Shown in pieces: positions 1-9,274 of a stretch of 64,000 nucleotides of DNA. Source of the stretch: Dickeya aquatica. GTDB taxonomy: Bacteria; Pseudomonadota; Gammaproteobacteria; Enterobacterales; Enterobacteriaceae. The DNA lies in NCBI RefSeq assembly GCF_900095885.1, contig NZ_LT615367.1, forward strand, positions 3,410,001 to 3,474,000. The letters are read 5' to 3'. The notes below the pieces were generated by a model. The model worked only from the letters and a program-made list of their open reading frames with translations, was not told where the DNA came from and ran no database searches. Position 1 is the stretch's first letter, and each line of letters begins with the position of its first letter. The translations under genes and the position numbers were made by a program.

Positions 1-3000
1 TCATCAGCGGCAAATACAGCTCCAGCCCGGCAATATCAAACGAGATGCTGGTGACAGAGAGTAAGCAATCCTCGGCATCAAGCTGGAACAGGGCCTGCAT
101 CCCGGTAAGGAAGTTGACCACCTGACGATGCTCGACCATCACGCCTTTCGGTTTACCGGTAGACCCCGAGGTATAAATCACATACGCCAGATGGTTGACG
201 TTGAGGGCTCTGACCGACGGGTTACTGTCCGGCAACGCCGCCCAGTTCGCTTCCTGCCCGGCCAGGTCAACCACCGTGACCTCACCGTGAGGCCCGGCAA
301 ACACCTCGCGCCCGCGCCGGTCAACCAGCAGCACTTTGGGGCTGGCATTCTCAACGATATAGGCCAGCCGCGTTGCGGGGTATTCCGGGTCAAGCGGCAC
401 ATAAGCGCCACCGGCTTTAAGGGTGGCCAGCAGCGCAATCAGCATCATTTCCGTGCGCCCGGTACACACGGCGACACGGGTATCCGGCTGTACGCCGAGC
501 GCAATCAAATAGTGCGCCAGACGGTTGGCTCGCTGGTTAAGCTCGCGATAGCAAAGACGGGTGTGCCCCATTTGCAGCGCCAGGGCCTGCGGGCGTTGCG
601 CCGCCTGCTGCTCGAAAAGCTGATGGATAGGCGTCGAGTCCGGGAACGCCTGCGCCGTCGCATTCCAGGTGTTCAGCACCTGTTCCTGCTCTTGTGGCGT
701 CAGCACCGTAAGGGCAGAAACCGGGGTCGAGGCCGACGTCCCGGCCGCTGACTCCAGTGCCTGCGTCAGGCTTAGCAGGCTTTGCTGGAGATAGCCCCAC
801 AGACGTTCACCACTGAGCGAGTCAATCACCTGAACGCCGATATCCAGCCCCGCGTCGGCATCATCAACAGAGACGGAAATCGGGTAGTTGGTTTGCTCCT
901 CAAAGCCGTGCCAGGCCAGGCCATCAAATTCGATGCGGCCAACCACATCGATATCTGTCGGGCGGTTACGCCGATAATTAAACACCGCGCTGAACAGCGG
1001 TGTCGGTGCCACAATGCCACTGCCCTGCTGCGCCAGCGACAAGGTGGCCTGTTCATGTTTTATCAGCTCAGCCAGGCGCTGATGCGTCTGGCGTACCGCC
1101 TCGGTAACATCCCGGTCACCCACATCGACACGCAGCGGCAGCGTATTGATGCACGGGCCCATGATTTTGTCGCTGTCGGCACCGTGCATACGTCCTGACA
1201 ATACCGTACCGAACACCACGGTATCGCTGCCGCAGGCCGCGCCCAGCACGCGCGCAAAGCTCACATGGCACAGGCTACTGACGCCAACGCCAAGGCGGCG
1301 GGCCTGGGCGCGCAGCCGGTGCGCGAGTGTTGGGTCAAGCGCGCGGCGGGTTTCGCGGACACGCTGGCCGTTAACATGGCCGCTTTTAAGGTTAAACGGC
1401 ACCGACGGTTCGGTGACATCAGCCAGCATCTCACTGAAAAAGGCCAGTGGCTGTTGAGTATCACGGTCGTGCTGCAGGCGCGCCACATGCTGACGAAACG
1501 GCACCGGTGCAGGCAGGCTCTCCCCCTGCCCTGTCAGGAATGCCTGAATGTCAGCAAGCAAAATCTGGAGTGAGGCAATGTCATCGACCAGGTGGTGGAT
1601 AGCCATCACGGCATGCCAGCGCGCCTGCCCTTCATCATAGGCCACCACCATATGCAGCAACGGAGGCCGGGTGAGGTCAATGCGTTTGCCCTGCGCTTCA
1701 CAGTACGCGGTTATCTGCTCTGCCACCGGAACGTTACTTGCGGCAACGTTAAGCTCCGTGACGTGCAGGCGCGCCTCGCGCAGTACCACCTGTACCGGCG
1801 TTTCAACCCCCTGCCAGATAAACGCGGTGCGCAAAATATCATGGCGTGCTATCACGCACTGAAGTGCCTCAAGGTATCTGTCAAGCATCGGCCGGTGTGC
1901 AAATGACAGATGACCATGCTGAAGATAAGGGTCGTGGCCGTCATCAAACAGATGGTGAAACAGAATGCCTTCCTGAAGCGGGGCCAGCGCATAGATATCC
2001 TGAATATTGGCGACACCACCGGGGATATGCGCCACTATCTGGTCTATCTGTTGCTGTGACAGCGACACCAGCGGGAATAACTTCGGATGAAGCGAGGTCA
2101 TCTCTGGCGTCAGCCGGTTAGCGGGCACCTCAAACACCTGCGACGCCGCTTCCTCATCACGCAGTTGTGCGGCTAAATCCGCCAGCACGGGATGGGCGAA
2201 AATGGTCGGTACGTCGGTGTAGAGCGCCTGCTCACGCAGCATCGCTTGCAGTTGCATCGCCAGCAGGGAGTGGCCGCCCAGCTCAAAGAAATTGTCCTGC
2301 CGCCCGACCTGATGCACGCCCAGAATGGCCTGCCACAGTTGCGCCAGCGTCGTTTCCACACCGGCATGGGGCGCGGTGAAATCACGCTGCACGTAAGCAT
2401 GGCTGTCTGGTAACGGCAGGGCCGTGCGGTCGATTTTGCCATTGGCGGTCAGCGGCAAAGACGTCATCATCACAAACGCCGCCGGGATCATGTAACCGGG
2501 CAGTTGCGTGGCTAATACCTCGCGCCACTGCGCAATCGCCGCATTATCCACCGCCTCGTCAGCCACCACATAGGCCACCAGCCGCGCTTCACCGTCATCG
2601 GGTGTGATACCGATAACCGTGGCCTCGCTGATGTGCTCCAGTGCCAGGATGCGCGATTCGATTTCACCCAGTTCAATACGGTAGCCGCTCAGTTTTATCT
2701 GGTGATCGCGACGGCCAAGGAACTCAATGCGGCCATCATCAAACCAGCGCCCGATATCACCGGTACGATACACCCGGCCACCGGCCACCCACGGGTCGGC
2801 GATAAACTGCTGAGCCGTCAGCGCCGGGCGATTCATGTACCCCACCGCCACGCCTTCTCCGCCTATCCAGATTTCACCGGCCATGCCCGGCGGGCACAGC
2901 GCGCCGAGGTTATCGACAACGTACATGCGGGTGTTGGCAATCGGCCGTCCGATACTCAGGCGGGTATCCTGGGTGTTCTCAAAACCGCGCATCCAGGCCG

Positions 3001-4696
3001 ACGACATAATGGTGGTTTCGGTCGGGCCGTAGCCGTTGATGTAGCGGCAATGCTCGCTCCAGCGCTCAATCAGCCCCGCGGTTGGCGCAGAGCCTGCGGT
3101 GAGAAGCGTCATGCCTTGCGGCACGCGCGCAGGCTCCAGGTGCGCAAGATACGGCGGCGGAAATGCCGAGAAACGAATGTCGTTTGCGCGCATGTAGTCC
3201 ATCAGCGCAGGCGGGTTTTGAATCAACGCATGGGATAACAAATGCAGTTCACAGCCGCGCGTCAGCGTACCGAAAATCTCACCCGCCGAGGCATCAAAGG
3301 TATAAGGCGCGAACTGGGTTATCGGTTGCCCGGCGCTGAAAATACCGATGTGCTCACACCAGGCGCAGAAATTGATCAAGCTGCGGTGCGCGACTTCCAC
3401 ACCCTTGGGCGTACCGGTGGTGCCAGAGGTATAAATGACGTAGGCAATGGCGTGCGAATCCACTGCGGCAAAGGGAGCCTCATCACGCCAGCCGTCATCG
3501 GTTTGCGCCAGATAATCGTCCACAAACAGCAAGGTGCTGGGTTCATCCTCGCCAAAGCCCGATTGACAGGCCCGGCGGGTCAGCGTCCAGCGCACGCTGG
3601 CATCGCTGATGATAAACGCACGGCGCTGCGGCGGCGCATCCAGGCCGACGGGCACATAGGCCGCGCCTAAACGCAGGATACCGAGCATCGCGGCAATCAG
3701 TTCCGGCGTTTTATCCATACTCAGCACAAGGCGATCGCCTTGCCGGACGCCTGCCCGGCGCAGCCCGGCGGCAATGCGCTCTGCGCGTTCGGCAAGCTGG
3801 CGATAGCTCAGGCGCTCATCGTCCGCCACCAGCGCGGTGGCCGTGTTTCTTAGCGCTACCTGCTCGGCAAACAGGTCATAGAGCGAGCGATCCAGCGCCA
3901 CATCAAGCCCGGTGGCATTCCACGCATAAATAACGCGCTCGATTTCAGCACGGTTAAGCAGTGACTGCTCGCCCAGCGTGCGCTCAGCGCCTTGCACAAA
4001 ACCAGACAGCAACTGCTGCAAACGATTGAGAATATTGTGTGCATCGGCGTCGCGCACCTCGCCGGTGCGATAGTGCAGTGTGAGTGACACGCGCTCGCCG
4101 CTCTGTACGATGAGATGCAGCGCGACGTCCTGGCGGGCCGTCACCGCTGGCGCGCGGTGCTCACCCGCCACGCTGACCAGGGAGTCAAACCGCGAGTGGC
4201 CGGTGGATGACGAGACGTCCTGCGCCAGCCATGCCGCATGGCGCTGATGCTGTTCAAACACCGCGCCAATGTCGCCAAACCAATCGCGTAAGGTGCGCGT
4301 TGCCTCAAGCGACAGGCGCAGCGGCAGTGCATAACCTGCACTCACATCGCCGTCACCCGCGTCACGGTCGGCGAAATGCTTGCCAAACAACACCTCATTC
4401 TCACCGCTGTACTTACTCAACAGCAGGCCCCATGCCGCGGTTATCAGCACCGCAAGCGAGGTGGATTCACGCTGTGCCAGCGCCCGCAACTGCGCGCTTA
4501 ATGCGCCGTCGATATCGCCAGTCAGCACCCCGCTTTCGGGCGAGATATACGCGCTGTCAACCTGATGCGCGTCACGCTCATCGGCATACAGCAGACTGGC
4601 GCTTGCCGTTGGTTGCGCGGCGCGCAGATACTGCTGCCAATATGCCACTGCCGCATCCCGAGGCGACAAGGGCTTATTTTCCTGCACCGTAGCCAT
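1..4696 (-). CDS. Non-ribosomal peptide synthetase, C-terminus beyond window
   Basis: The N-terminal 1565 residues of an NRPS are visible; the rest lies left of the window. In order: a half condensation-like domain (about 10-260, no HHxxxDG), adenylation domain 1 (about 275-770, core motif YVIYTSGTTGTPKG near 420), a PCP (FFELGGHSLL near 805), a full condensation domain (about 880-1320, HHLVDDI near 1035, so the usual Gly after Asp is Ile), and the start of adenylation domain 2 (YVIYTSGSTGKPKG near 1515). My hand alignment to GrsA gives A1 pocket residues near D-A-G-A-L-A-G-I-M-K; I do not assign a substrate. The A2 pocket begins D-I-L, as in many glycine codes, but is cut off. ATG at 4696 follows the AT stop by two bases, so the genes are translationally linked. 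It probably elongates the polyketide/amino-ketone chain. Confidence 0.93.
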   Translation of the reverse strand, partial: MATVQENKPLSPRDAAVAYWQQYLRAAQPTASASLLYADERDAHQVDSAYISPESGVLTGDIDGALSAQLRALAQRESTSLAVLITAAWGLLLSKYSGENEVLFGKHFADRDAGDGDVSAGYALPLRLSLEATRTLRDWFGDIGAVFEQHQRHAAWLAQDVSSSTGHSRFDSLVSVAGEHRAPAVTARQDVALHLIVQSGERVSLTLHYRTGEVRDADAHNILNRLQQLLSGFVQGAERTLGEQSLLNRAEIERVIYAWNATGLDVALDRSLYDLFAEQVALRNTATALVADDERLSYRQLAERAERIAAGLRRAGVRQGDRLVLSMDKTPELIAAMLGILRLGAAYVPVGLDAPPQRRAFIISDASVRWTLTRRACQSGFGEDEPSTLLFVDDYLAQTDDGWRDEAPFAAVDSHAIAYVIYTSGTTGTPKGVEVAHRSLINFCAWCEHIGIFSAGQPITQFAPYTFDASAGEIFGTLTRGCELHLLSHALIQNPPALMDYMRANDIRFSAFPPPYLAHLEPARVPQGMTLLTAGSAPTAGLIERWSEHCRYINGYGPTETTIMSSAWMRGFENTQDTRLSIGRPIANTRMYVVDNLGALCPPGMAGEIWIGGEGVAVGYMNRPALTAQQFIADPWVAGGRVYRTGDIGRWFDDGRIEFLGRRDHQIKLSGYRIELGEIESRILALEHISEATVIGITPDDGEARLVAYVVADEAVDNAAIAQWREVLATQLPGYMIPAAFVMMTSLPLTANGKIDRTALPLPDSHAYVQRDFTAPHAGVETTLAQLWQAILGVHQVGRQDNFFELGGHSLLAMQLQAMLREQALYTDVPTIFAHPVLADLAAQLRDEEAASQVFEVPANRLTPEMTSLHPKLFPLVSLSQQQIDQIVAHIPGGVANIQDIYALAPLQEGILFHHLFDDGHDPYLQHGHLSFAHRPMLDRYLEALQCVIARHDILRTAFIWQGVETPVQVVLREARLHVTELNVAASNVPVAEQITAYCEAQGKRIDLTRPPLLHMVVAYDEGQARWHAVMAIHHLVDDIASLQILLADIQAFLTGQGESLPAPVPFRQHVARLQHDRDTQQPLAFFSEMLADVTEPSVPFNLKSGHVNGQRVRETRRALDPTLAHRLRAQARRLGVGVSSLCHVSFARVLGAACGSDTVVFGTVLSGRMHGADSDKIMGPCINTLPLRVDVGDRDVTEAVRQTHQRLAELIKHEQATLSLAQQGSGIVAPTPLFSAVFNYRRNRPTDIDVVGRIEFDGLAWHGFEEQTNYPISVSVDDADAGLDIGVQVIDSLSGERLWGYLQQSLLSLTQALESAAGTSASTPVSALTVLTPQEQEQVLNTWNATAQAFPDSTPIHQLFEQQAAQRPQALALQMGHTRLCYRELNQRANRLAHYLIALGVQPDTRVAVCTGRTEMMLIALLATLKAGGAYVPLDPEYPATRLAYIVENASPKVLLVDRRGREVFAGPHGEVTVVDLAGQEANWAALPDSNPSVRALNVNHLAYVIYTSGSTGKPKGVMVEHRQVVNFLTGMQALFQLDAEDCLLSVTSISFDIAGLELYLPLM

Positions 4697-4698
4697 AG

Positions 4699-6597
4699 TT
4701 ACGCTCCCTCTGTCACCACCTGGCCGACATGTTGTTTTAAAACACTCAGCAAGCGGGATAGGCTTTCGGCGTTCCTGCCGAATTGATTGATGATTGCGCC
4801 GTGCTGAAAATGCGCGGCAAAACCGTATTTGATAAAGGTAGACAGCGTGCCGGTAGGGCTGAGATCGACAAAAAACGCCTGATTCTTCTCACTCAGTGCC
4901 TGCATCAGGCCATAAAAATCAACCGGTTCGCGCAAAACCCGCCAGAAATACTCGCTATCCCACCGCGCCACTTCACGGCCTAACAGCGAGGAGTAGACCG
5001 TCATGTTCGGGGCGTGTTTGGGCAAGGTGTCCACCAGCGCGCGAAAATCCTGCTCGATGGGGGCAATCCCCGAGGAGTGGAACGGCTGCTCAACGGGCAA
5101 CAGCATTGAGATAATCTCGTGCTGCGTCAGGCGCTGTTTCAGCGTCGACAGGCTTGCGCGCGTGCCGCTGACCACAAAGTTATTGGGAAAGTTTATGCTG
5201 GCAAGCTCGGTTCCCTGATACAGCGCGGCATTGGCCTGAAAGTGCGCCACCGGAGCCAGCACACTCATCATGCCGCCGCCTGCGGTTCTCTCGCCCAGCA
5301 TGTGCGCCTGCGACACCACCAGTTTCATGGCGTCATCAAGCGTCAGCACCCCGGCCACCGCCGCCGCAATGCACTCGCCCAGGCTGTAGCCGAGCACCGC
5401 ATCCGGTTCAATACCTTCGGCCTTTAACATGTGGGTCAGGCTCACGCCAATGCTCAGTAACGCCACATTCGACAGCGCCACATCAGAGAGCGGCAACGGA
5501 CGATGCGCCTCGTCATGCAGCACCGCCAGCAGGCTATAACCAATATGCTGTCGGCCCAGCGCATCACAGATGTCCATTTGGCGGCGAAAGGCGCTGTTGC
5601 AGCGATACAGCTCCTGGCCCATGCCGTAATATTGCGAGCCCTGCCCGCCAAACATCAGCACCACCTTCGGGTTGCCCGCTGGCACGGCGCGTGGAGGACT
5701 GACGCTTTCCGGCACCGCGGCCGGAGCCGGGTCAGTGGTCAGCGTCATCGGTTGCGCCTTGATTTTCGCCAGCAAGCCGGTGAGCACCTGGCCTGGCCCG
5801 ATTTCGTGTTGCTCCACCTCACCGGCCGCCAGCAGGCGCGAGAGGCTTTCGTACCAGCGCACCGGGTGGCTTATCTGGCGCGTCAGCAGGTCAAGGTAAT
5901 CCGTTGTGGGGTAATCGAGTGCGGTGTAGTTGGCAATCACCCGCGCCTTGAGCGGGTTAAAGGTAAAACGCCGGGCAAACGCGGCAAACTGCGCTTCGAT
6001 ATCGCGCATGTAGCGTGAGTGAAACGCCGCACTGACATTCAGCCGGATATAGCGCGCCCCGGCGGCGGTAAACAGCGACTCACAGGCCACGATGTCGTCA
6101 TACAGGCCGGAAATCACAATTTGCTGTGCACTGTTGATGTTAGCGATATCAATGCCGCTAAACGGGGACGAGGCCAACAGCGCCGTCACCCGATCCAAAT
6201 CCATGCCCAGCACGGCAGCCATCGCACCACGCGGTGCTTTGGCCATCAGCAAACCGCGCTCTCTCACCAGCGCAACGCCGGTGGCAAAGTCAAACGCCCC
6301 GGCGGCAAACAGCGCGGCGAACTCACCCAGGCTATGACCGGCATAGCAATCCGGTTGCGGCTCGCCGTCTTGCCGCCTGGCAAGCACGCCAAGCGCGCTG
6401 ACCACAAACAACGCCGGCTGGGTGAATTCCGTTTCACCCAGTACCCCCTGAGGGTCGTTGAGGCACAGCTCGGTTATCGAAAAACCCAGCACCTCATCAG
6501 CCTGACGCACCTGCGCAGGAAAGCGCTCAAACAGCGCTTTGCCCATCCCTTTCTGCTGCGATCCCTGCCCAGGAAATACCCAAATTGAAGAAGACAT
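4699..6597 (-). CDS. Trans-acting tandem acyltransferase (AT-AT or AT-acyl hydrolase)
   Basis: A 632-residue protein with two malonyl-CoA:ACP transacylase folds. Domain 1 (about 1-290) has GQGSQ near the N-terminus, the active-site serine motif GHSLGE near 87 and AFHSRYM near 192. Domain 2 (about 310-600) has GGQGSQ near 317, GYSLGE near 404 and PFHSSG near 506. The PKS in this cluster has no integrated AT, so domain 1 most likely loads extender units in trans. In related systems the second domain is often a proofreading acyl hydrolase, which would fit its divergent GYSLGE, but this is inference. I chose ATG at 6597 because AGGAG lies just upstream and the protein then starts directly at the fold (MSSSIWVFPGQGSQ). 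It lies between the stand-alone ACP gene and the NRPS gene. Confidence 0.92.
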   Translation of the reverse strand: MSSSIWVFPGQGSQQKGMGKALFERFPAQVRQADEVLGFSITELCLNDPQGVLGETEFTQPALFVVSALGVLARRQDGEPQPDCYAGHSLGEFAALFAAGAFDFATGVALVRERGLLMAKAPRGAMAAVLGMDLDRVTALLASSPFSGIDIANINSAQQIVISGLYDDIVACESLFTAAGARYIRLNVSAAFHSRYMRDIEAQFAAFARRFTFNPLKARVIANYTALDYPTTDYLDLLTRQISHPVRWYESLSRLLAAGEVEQHEIGPGQVLTGLLAKIKAQPMTLTTDPAPAAVPESVSPPRAVPAGNPKVVLMFGGQGSQYYGMGQELYRCNSAFRRQMDICDALGRQHIGYSLLAVLHDEAHRPLPLSDVALSNVALLSIGVSLTHMLKAEGIEPDAVLGYSLGECIAAAVAGVLTLDDAMKLVVSQAHMLGERTAGGGMMSVLAPVAHFQANAALYQGTELASINFPNNFVVSGTRASLSTLKQRLTQHEIISMLLPVEQPFHSSGIAPIEQDFRALVDTLPKHAPNMTVYSSLLGREVARWDSEYFWRVLREPVDFYGLMQALSEKNQAFFVDLSPTGTLSTFIKYGFAAHFQHGAIINQFGRNAESLSRLLSVLKQHVGQVVTEGA

Positions 6598-6664
6598 AGC
6601 GCTCCTGTTTCTGTTCCCTAGAATTGTCACGTAACGTTGCGTGTTTACCCTTCAACGCGTGATG

Positions 6665-6934
6665 TCAGGATTTGAGCGCGTCTTCCGGCAAATGGGCCTC
6701 AATGGTGCCGACCAGGTCGCCAAGGGTGTAAATACCGCGCTTGTCACCGTCGTTGACCTTGATGTTGAGTCGCTTTTCAATTTCGTACCAGGACTCAAGC
6801 ATCTCCACCGAATCCACCCCCAGTTCGCCGCCAAGGAATGCTTCCAGATCAACAATTTCCGGGGTAAAGCCCGTGTTTTTGATGCCATTAATCACATCAA
6901 GAACCACCGTAAGAATCTCTTTCTGAGTGTCCAT
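6665..6934 (-). CDS. Stand-alone acyl carrier protein
   Basis: An 89-residue acidic ACP. The phosphopantetheine site is the serine in GVDSVEMLE, followed by a typical helix and an acidic C-terminus. ATG at 6934 has a strong Shine-Dalgarno (AGGAAGGAGAG) in front. It starts 24 bases after the alpha-oxoamine synthase gene ends, so the two are probably co-expressed. By analogy with bacterial serine palmitoyltransferase, which uses a dedicated ACP encoded next to it, this ACP could present the acyl chain to the oxoamine synthase. It could instead carry an extender or starter unit for the PKS. Confidence 0.9.
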   Translation of the reverse strand: MDTQKEILTVVLDVINGIKNTGFTPEIVDLEAFLGGELGVDSVEMLESWYEIEKRLNIKVNDGDKRGIYTLGDLVGTIEAHLPEDALKS

Positions 6935-6958
6935 GTTTTCTCTCCTTCCTCTCATCCA

Positions 6959-8203
6959 TTAGAGTGCGTCAAACTCGCGTGCCACCTCGGCGATAATCTC
7001 AACCACGTTGTCTATCTCCTCACGGGTATGGGAAGACATCACTGACAGGCGCAGGCGTTCTTTATCCGGCGGAACCATCGGGTATTCCATGATGTTGGCG
7101 AAAACACCGCGTTCGAACAGGCGGCGATTGATGTTGCCGACGATAGAGAGTTTCCCGAAGAAGACAGGAATAATTCCCGACTCGCCGCGCAGAATGTTGA
7201 AGCCTTTGGCTTCCAGCTGGTCTTGCATGTAACGCACGTTGTCGTGCAGGCGGGCGATGCGCTCCGGTTCACGCTCCATCACATCAAGCGCGGCAGAAAT
7301 CGCCGCAATCGTCGGTTGTGCCAGCCCGGAGGTGAACAGATAAGGGTAGGAGAAATTGCGCAGCATAAAGATATGCTCGCGGCTGCCGGAGATAAATGCG
7401 CCCTGCGCCCCCAGCGATTTGCTACAGGTAGACATGCGCAAATCCACCTGGCCTAACAGATCCAAATGCTCCAGCGTCCCCTTGCCGGTGCGCCCGAGCG
7501 TGCCTAATCCGTGGGCGTCATCAAGAATGGTGATGATGTCGTGCGCGCGGCAAATCTCAATGTAGCGTTTCAGATCGATAATCGAGCCGTCGGTCGAGCG
7601 TACCCCTTCCACGGTCGAGAAAATCTGGGCATTCGGTTTGGAGCGGGCGCGAATTTTTGGCAGCATCGCCTCAAACTCATCCAGGCGCTCCGGGTCAAAG
7701 GTAAAGAACGGCACATTGGTCATTTTGACCGCGTTTATCACGCTGGCATGGCTGTTCTGGTCATAGATGATGATGTCGTTACGGTTCATCAACCCATTGA
7801 CCCAGCACAGGTTTGCCATGTATCCGCTCGGCAGCAGTACCGCATCTTCATGGCCGGCCAACGCCGCCAGACGTAACTCAAGGTCACGATGCTGTTTGGT
7901 ATAGCCGGAAAACGCCGGTGAACCGCCGGTGCCAATGCCGTATTTCTCAACCGCTTCCACCACCTTGCTTTTCACATACGGATGGTTAGCCAGGCCAAGG
8001 TAGCTGTTCGAGCCAAACACCAGCACATTTCTGAAGTCATCACTGTGCAAGTCTTTGTATTGCATACGCGCATCGACCGGCCCGGAGCCCTGACGGCTGA
8101 ACATAAAGCCTTTTTCCAGCTCTTTGAGGTAGGTGCCGTAGCGTAATTTCACACGCTCTTTGAAAGGTTTACGCTCAAGTTCAACAAGATCATGAAAATC
8201 CAT
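6959..8203 (-). CDS. Alpha-oxoamine synthase (SPT/KAPA-synthase-like, PLP enzyme)
   Basis: A 414-residue fold-type I PLP enzyme of the alpha-oxoamine synthase family (BioF, Kbl, HemA, serine palmitoyltransferase). Visible landmarks are SNSYLGLANHP near 65-75, a substrate-stacking His in NSHASVINAV near 155, DDAHGLGTLG near 230, and the PLP lysine in CSKSLGAQGAF near 262. The family condenses an amino acid with an acyl thioester, releasing CO2 and giving an alpha-amino ketone. A dedicated ACP and a CerR-like SDR flank it, as in bacterial sphingolipid operons, so an acyl-ACP substrate is likely. The amino acid (Ser, Ala or Gly) cannot be read from sequence. Start ATG 8203 has an excellent AAGGAGG ribosome site. 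It may start the chain or release the polyketide. Confidence 0.93.
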   Translation of the reverse strand: MDFHDLVELERKPFKERVKLRYGTYLKELEKGFMFSRQGSGPVDARMQYKDLHSDDFRNVLVFGSNSYLGLANHPYVKSKVVEAVEKYGIGTGGSPAFSGYTKQHRDLELRLAALAGHEDAVLLPSGYMANLCWVNGLMNRNDIIIYDQNSHASVINAVKMTNVPFFTFDPERLDEFEAMLPKIRARSKPNAQIFSTVEGVRSTDGSIIDLKRYIEICRAHDIITILDDAHGLGTLGRTGKGTLEHLDLLGQVDLRMSTCSKSLGAQGAFISGSREHIFMLRNFSYPYLFTSGLAQPTIAAISAALDVMEREPERIARLHDNVRYMQDQLEAKGFNILRGESGIIPVFFGKLSIVGNINRRLFERGVFANIMEYPMVPPDKERLRLSVMSSHTREEIDNVVEIIAEVAREFDAL

Positions 8204-8269
8204 TATAAAAACCTCCTTGGTTATCTCTTCTCACAAAGAGAGTGATTCCGTTTGCTAAGATTTCATTGG

Positions 8270-9274
8270 CTAAGATGCCGTTTGCGAAGGCGCGATAAAC
8301 CCGTTGGCCCGATACCAGGACACGCATTCATCCACCATTTGGCTTAAAGAACAGGGCTGATAGCCGAGCTCACGCTCTGCCTTGGCGCTGCTAAAGTAAT
8401 AAACCCCACCGAATACACGCAGCCGATAGGCATCCAGCACCGGCTCACCGCGCAGCAGCCACGGCAACTTTTCCTGAAGCCACGTTTTCAAATAGAGCGC
8501 GGAATAATGGCCTTGAGGCCGCTCGGCCTGGCAGGGCACCACCGCTTCAATGGCGCGGATAAGCTCGCTATAGCGGGTATTGGCTCCGGCAATCAGATAG
8601 CGCTCACCGGCGTTGCCTTTGGTCAAGGCATTGACGTGTGCCTCACCCACGGCGCGCGCCCCACAAAAGCTGGCCCCGCCTGGGGGCAGGAAGGGCAACT
8701 GGTTATAGGCCACCGCCAGCACCATTCGCCCCCATTGCATGGAATAGTCGTAAGCGCCCAGCACTTCGGCCGGGTTGAGAATGAGCGCGGACAAGCCGCG
8801 ATCGCAGGCGCGGTACACCAGTTCTTCGGCCTGCAATTTGCTTTTGGCATAGGGATTTTGGGCGCGAAATCCACTCAGCGCCGTCGCTTCCGTTGCCTCG
8901 GCGGTCGGGTCGTTATGTGCGCCTATCGTCGAACTGGTGCTGGTGTACACCAGCCGCGACACCCCACATGCCAGTGCGGTATCAATCACCGCACGCGTCC
9001 CGTCAATATTGACCGCCGCCAGTTTGGGCCAGTCACGCGCCTTGCTGCTGGTATTGCCTGCGGTATGAATCACGCCCTCATGCCCATCCATCGCCGCACG
9101 CAGGCGCGGGCCGTCATGCAGTTCGCCGCGCACCAGCGTGACGCCCAACGGCTCCAGAAAGCTCACATTGGCGCTGGCACGCACATAGGCAGTGACCTGA
9201 TGGTTAGCAGCGACCAGCGCGTTGACCACGTTGAGCCCGACAAATCCGTTTGCTCCGGTTATCAATATTTTCAT
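8270..9274 (-). CDS. NAD(P)-dependent extended SDR, CerR/dihydroflavonol-reductase-like
   Basis: A 334-residue extended short-chain dehydrogenase. The nucleotide-binding GANGFVG is at residues 7-13, the catalytic Ser region is YTSTSSTIG, and the YAKSK catalytic pair is near 140-144. Its ATG overlaps the PKS stop in an ATGA arrangement, so it is translated together with the PKS. In bacterial sphingolipid synthesis a similar epimerase/dehydratase-family reductase (CerR) reduces the 3-oxo intermediate made by serine palmitoyltransferase. Here it most likely reduces the ketone made by the neighbouring oxoamine synthase or another tailoring ketone. Other roles in the extended SDR family are possible. 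Confidence 0.88.
   Translation of the reverse strand: MKILITGANGFVGLNVVNALVAANHQVTAYVRASANVSFLEPLGVTLVRGELHDGPRLRAAMDGHEGVIHTAGNTSSKARDWPKLAAVNIDGTRAVIDTALACGVSRLVYTSTSSTIGAHNDPTAEATEATALSGFRAQNPYAKSKLQAEELVYRACDRGLSALILNPAEVLGAYDYSMQWGRMVLAVAYNQLPFLPPGGASFCGARAVGEAHVNALTKGNAGERYLIAGANTRYSELIRAIEAVVPCQAERPQGHYSALYLKTWLQEKLPWLLRGEPVLDAYRLRVFGGVYYFSSAKAERELGYQPCSLSQMVDECVSWYRANGFIAPSQTAS

Noticed and set aside
128..751. Long plus-strand frames opposite the NRPS and PKS (for example 128-751 and 5503-6018)
   Set aside because: They are antisense shadows of GC-rich coding DNA; the minus-strand frames carry continuous, motif-rich domains.
6959..8203. Calling the oxoamine synthase BioF (biotin synthesis)
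   Set aside because: No other bio gene is nearby, and the ACP, SDR and PKS context favours secondary metabolism; the family alone cannot decide the substrate.
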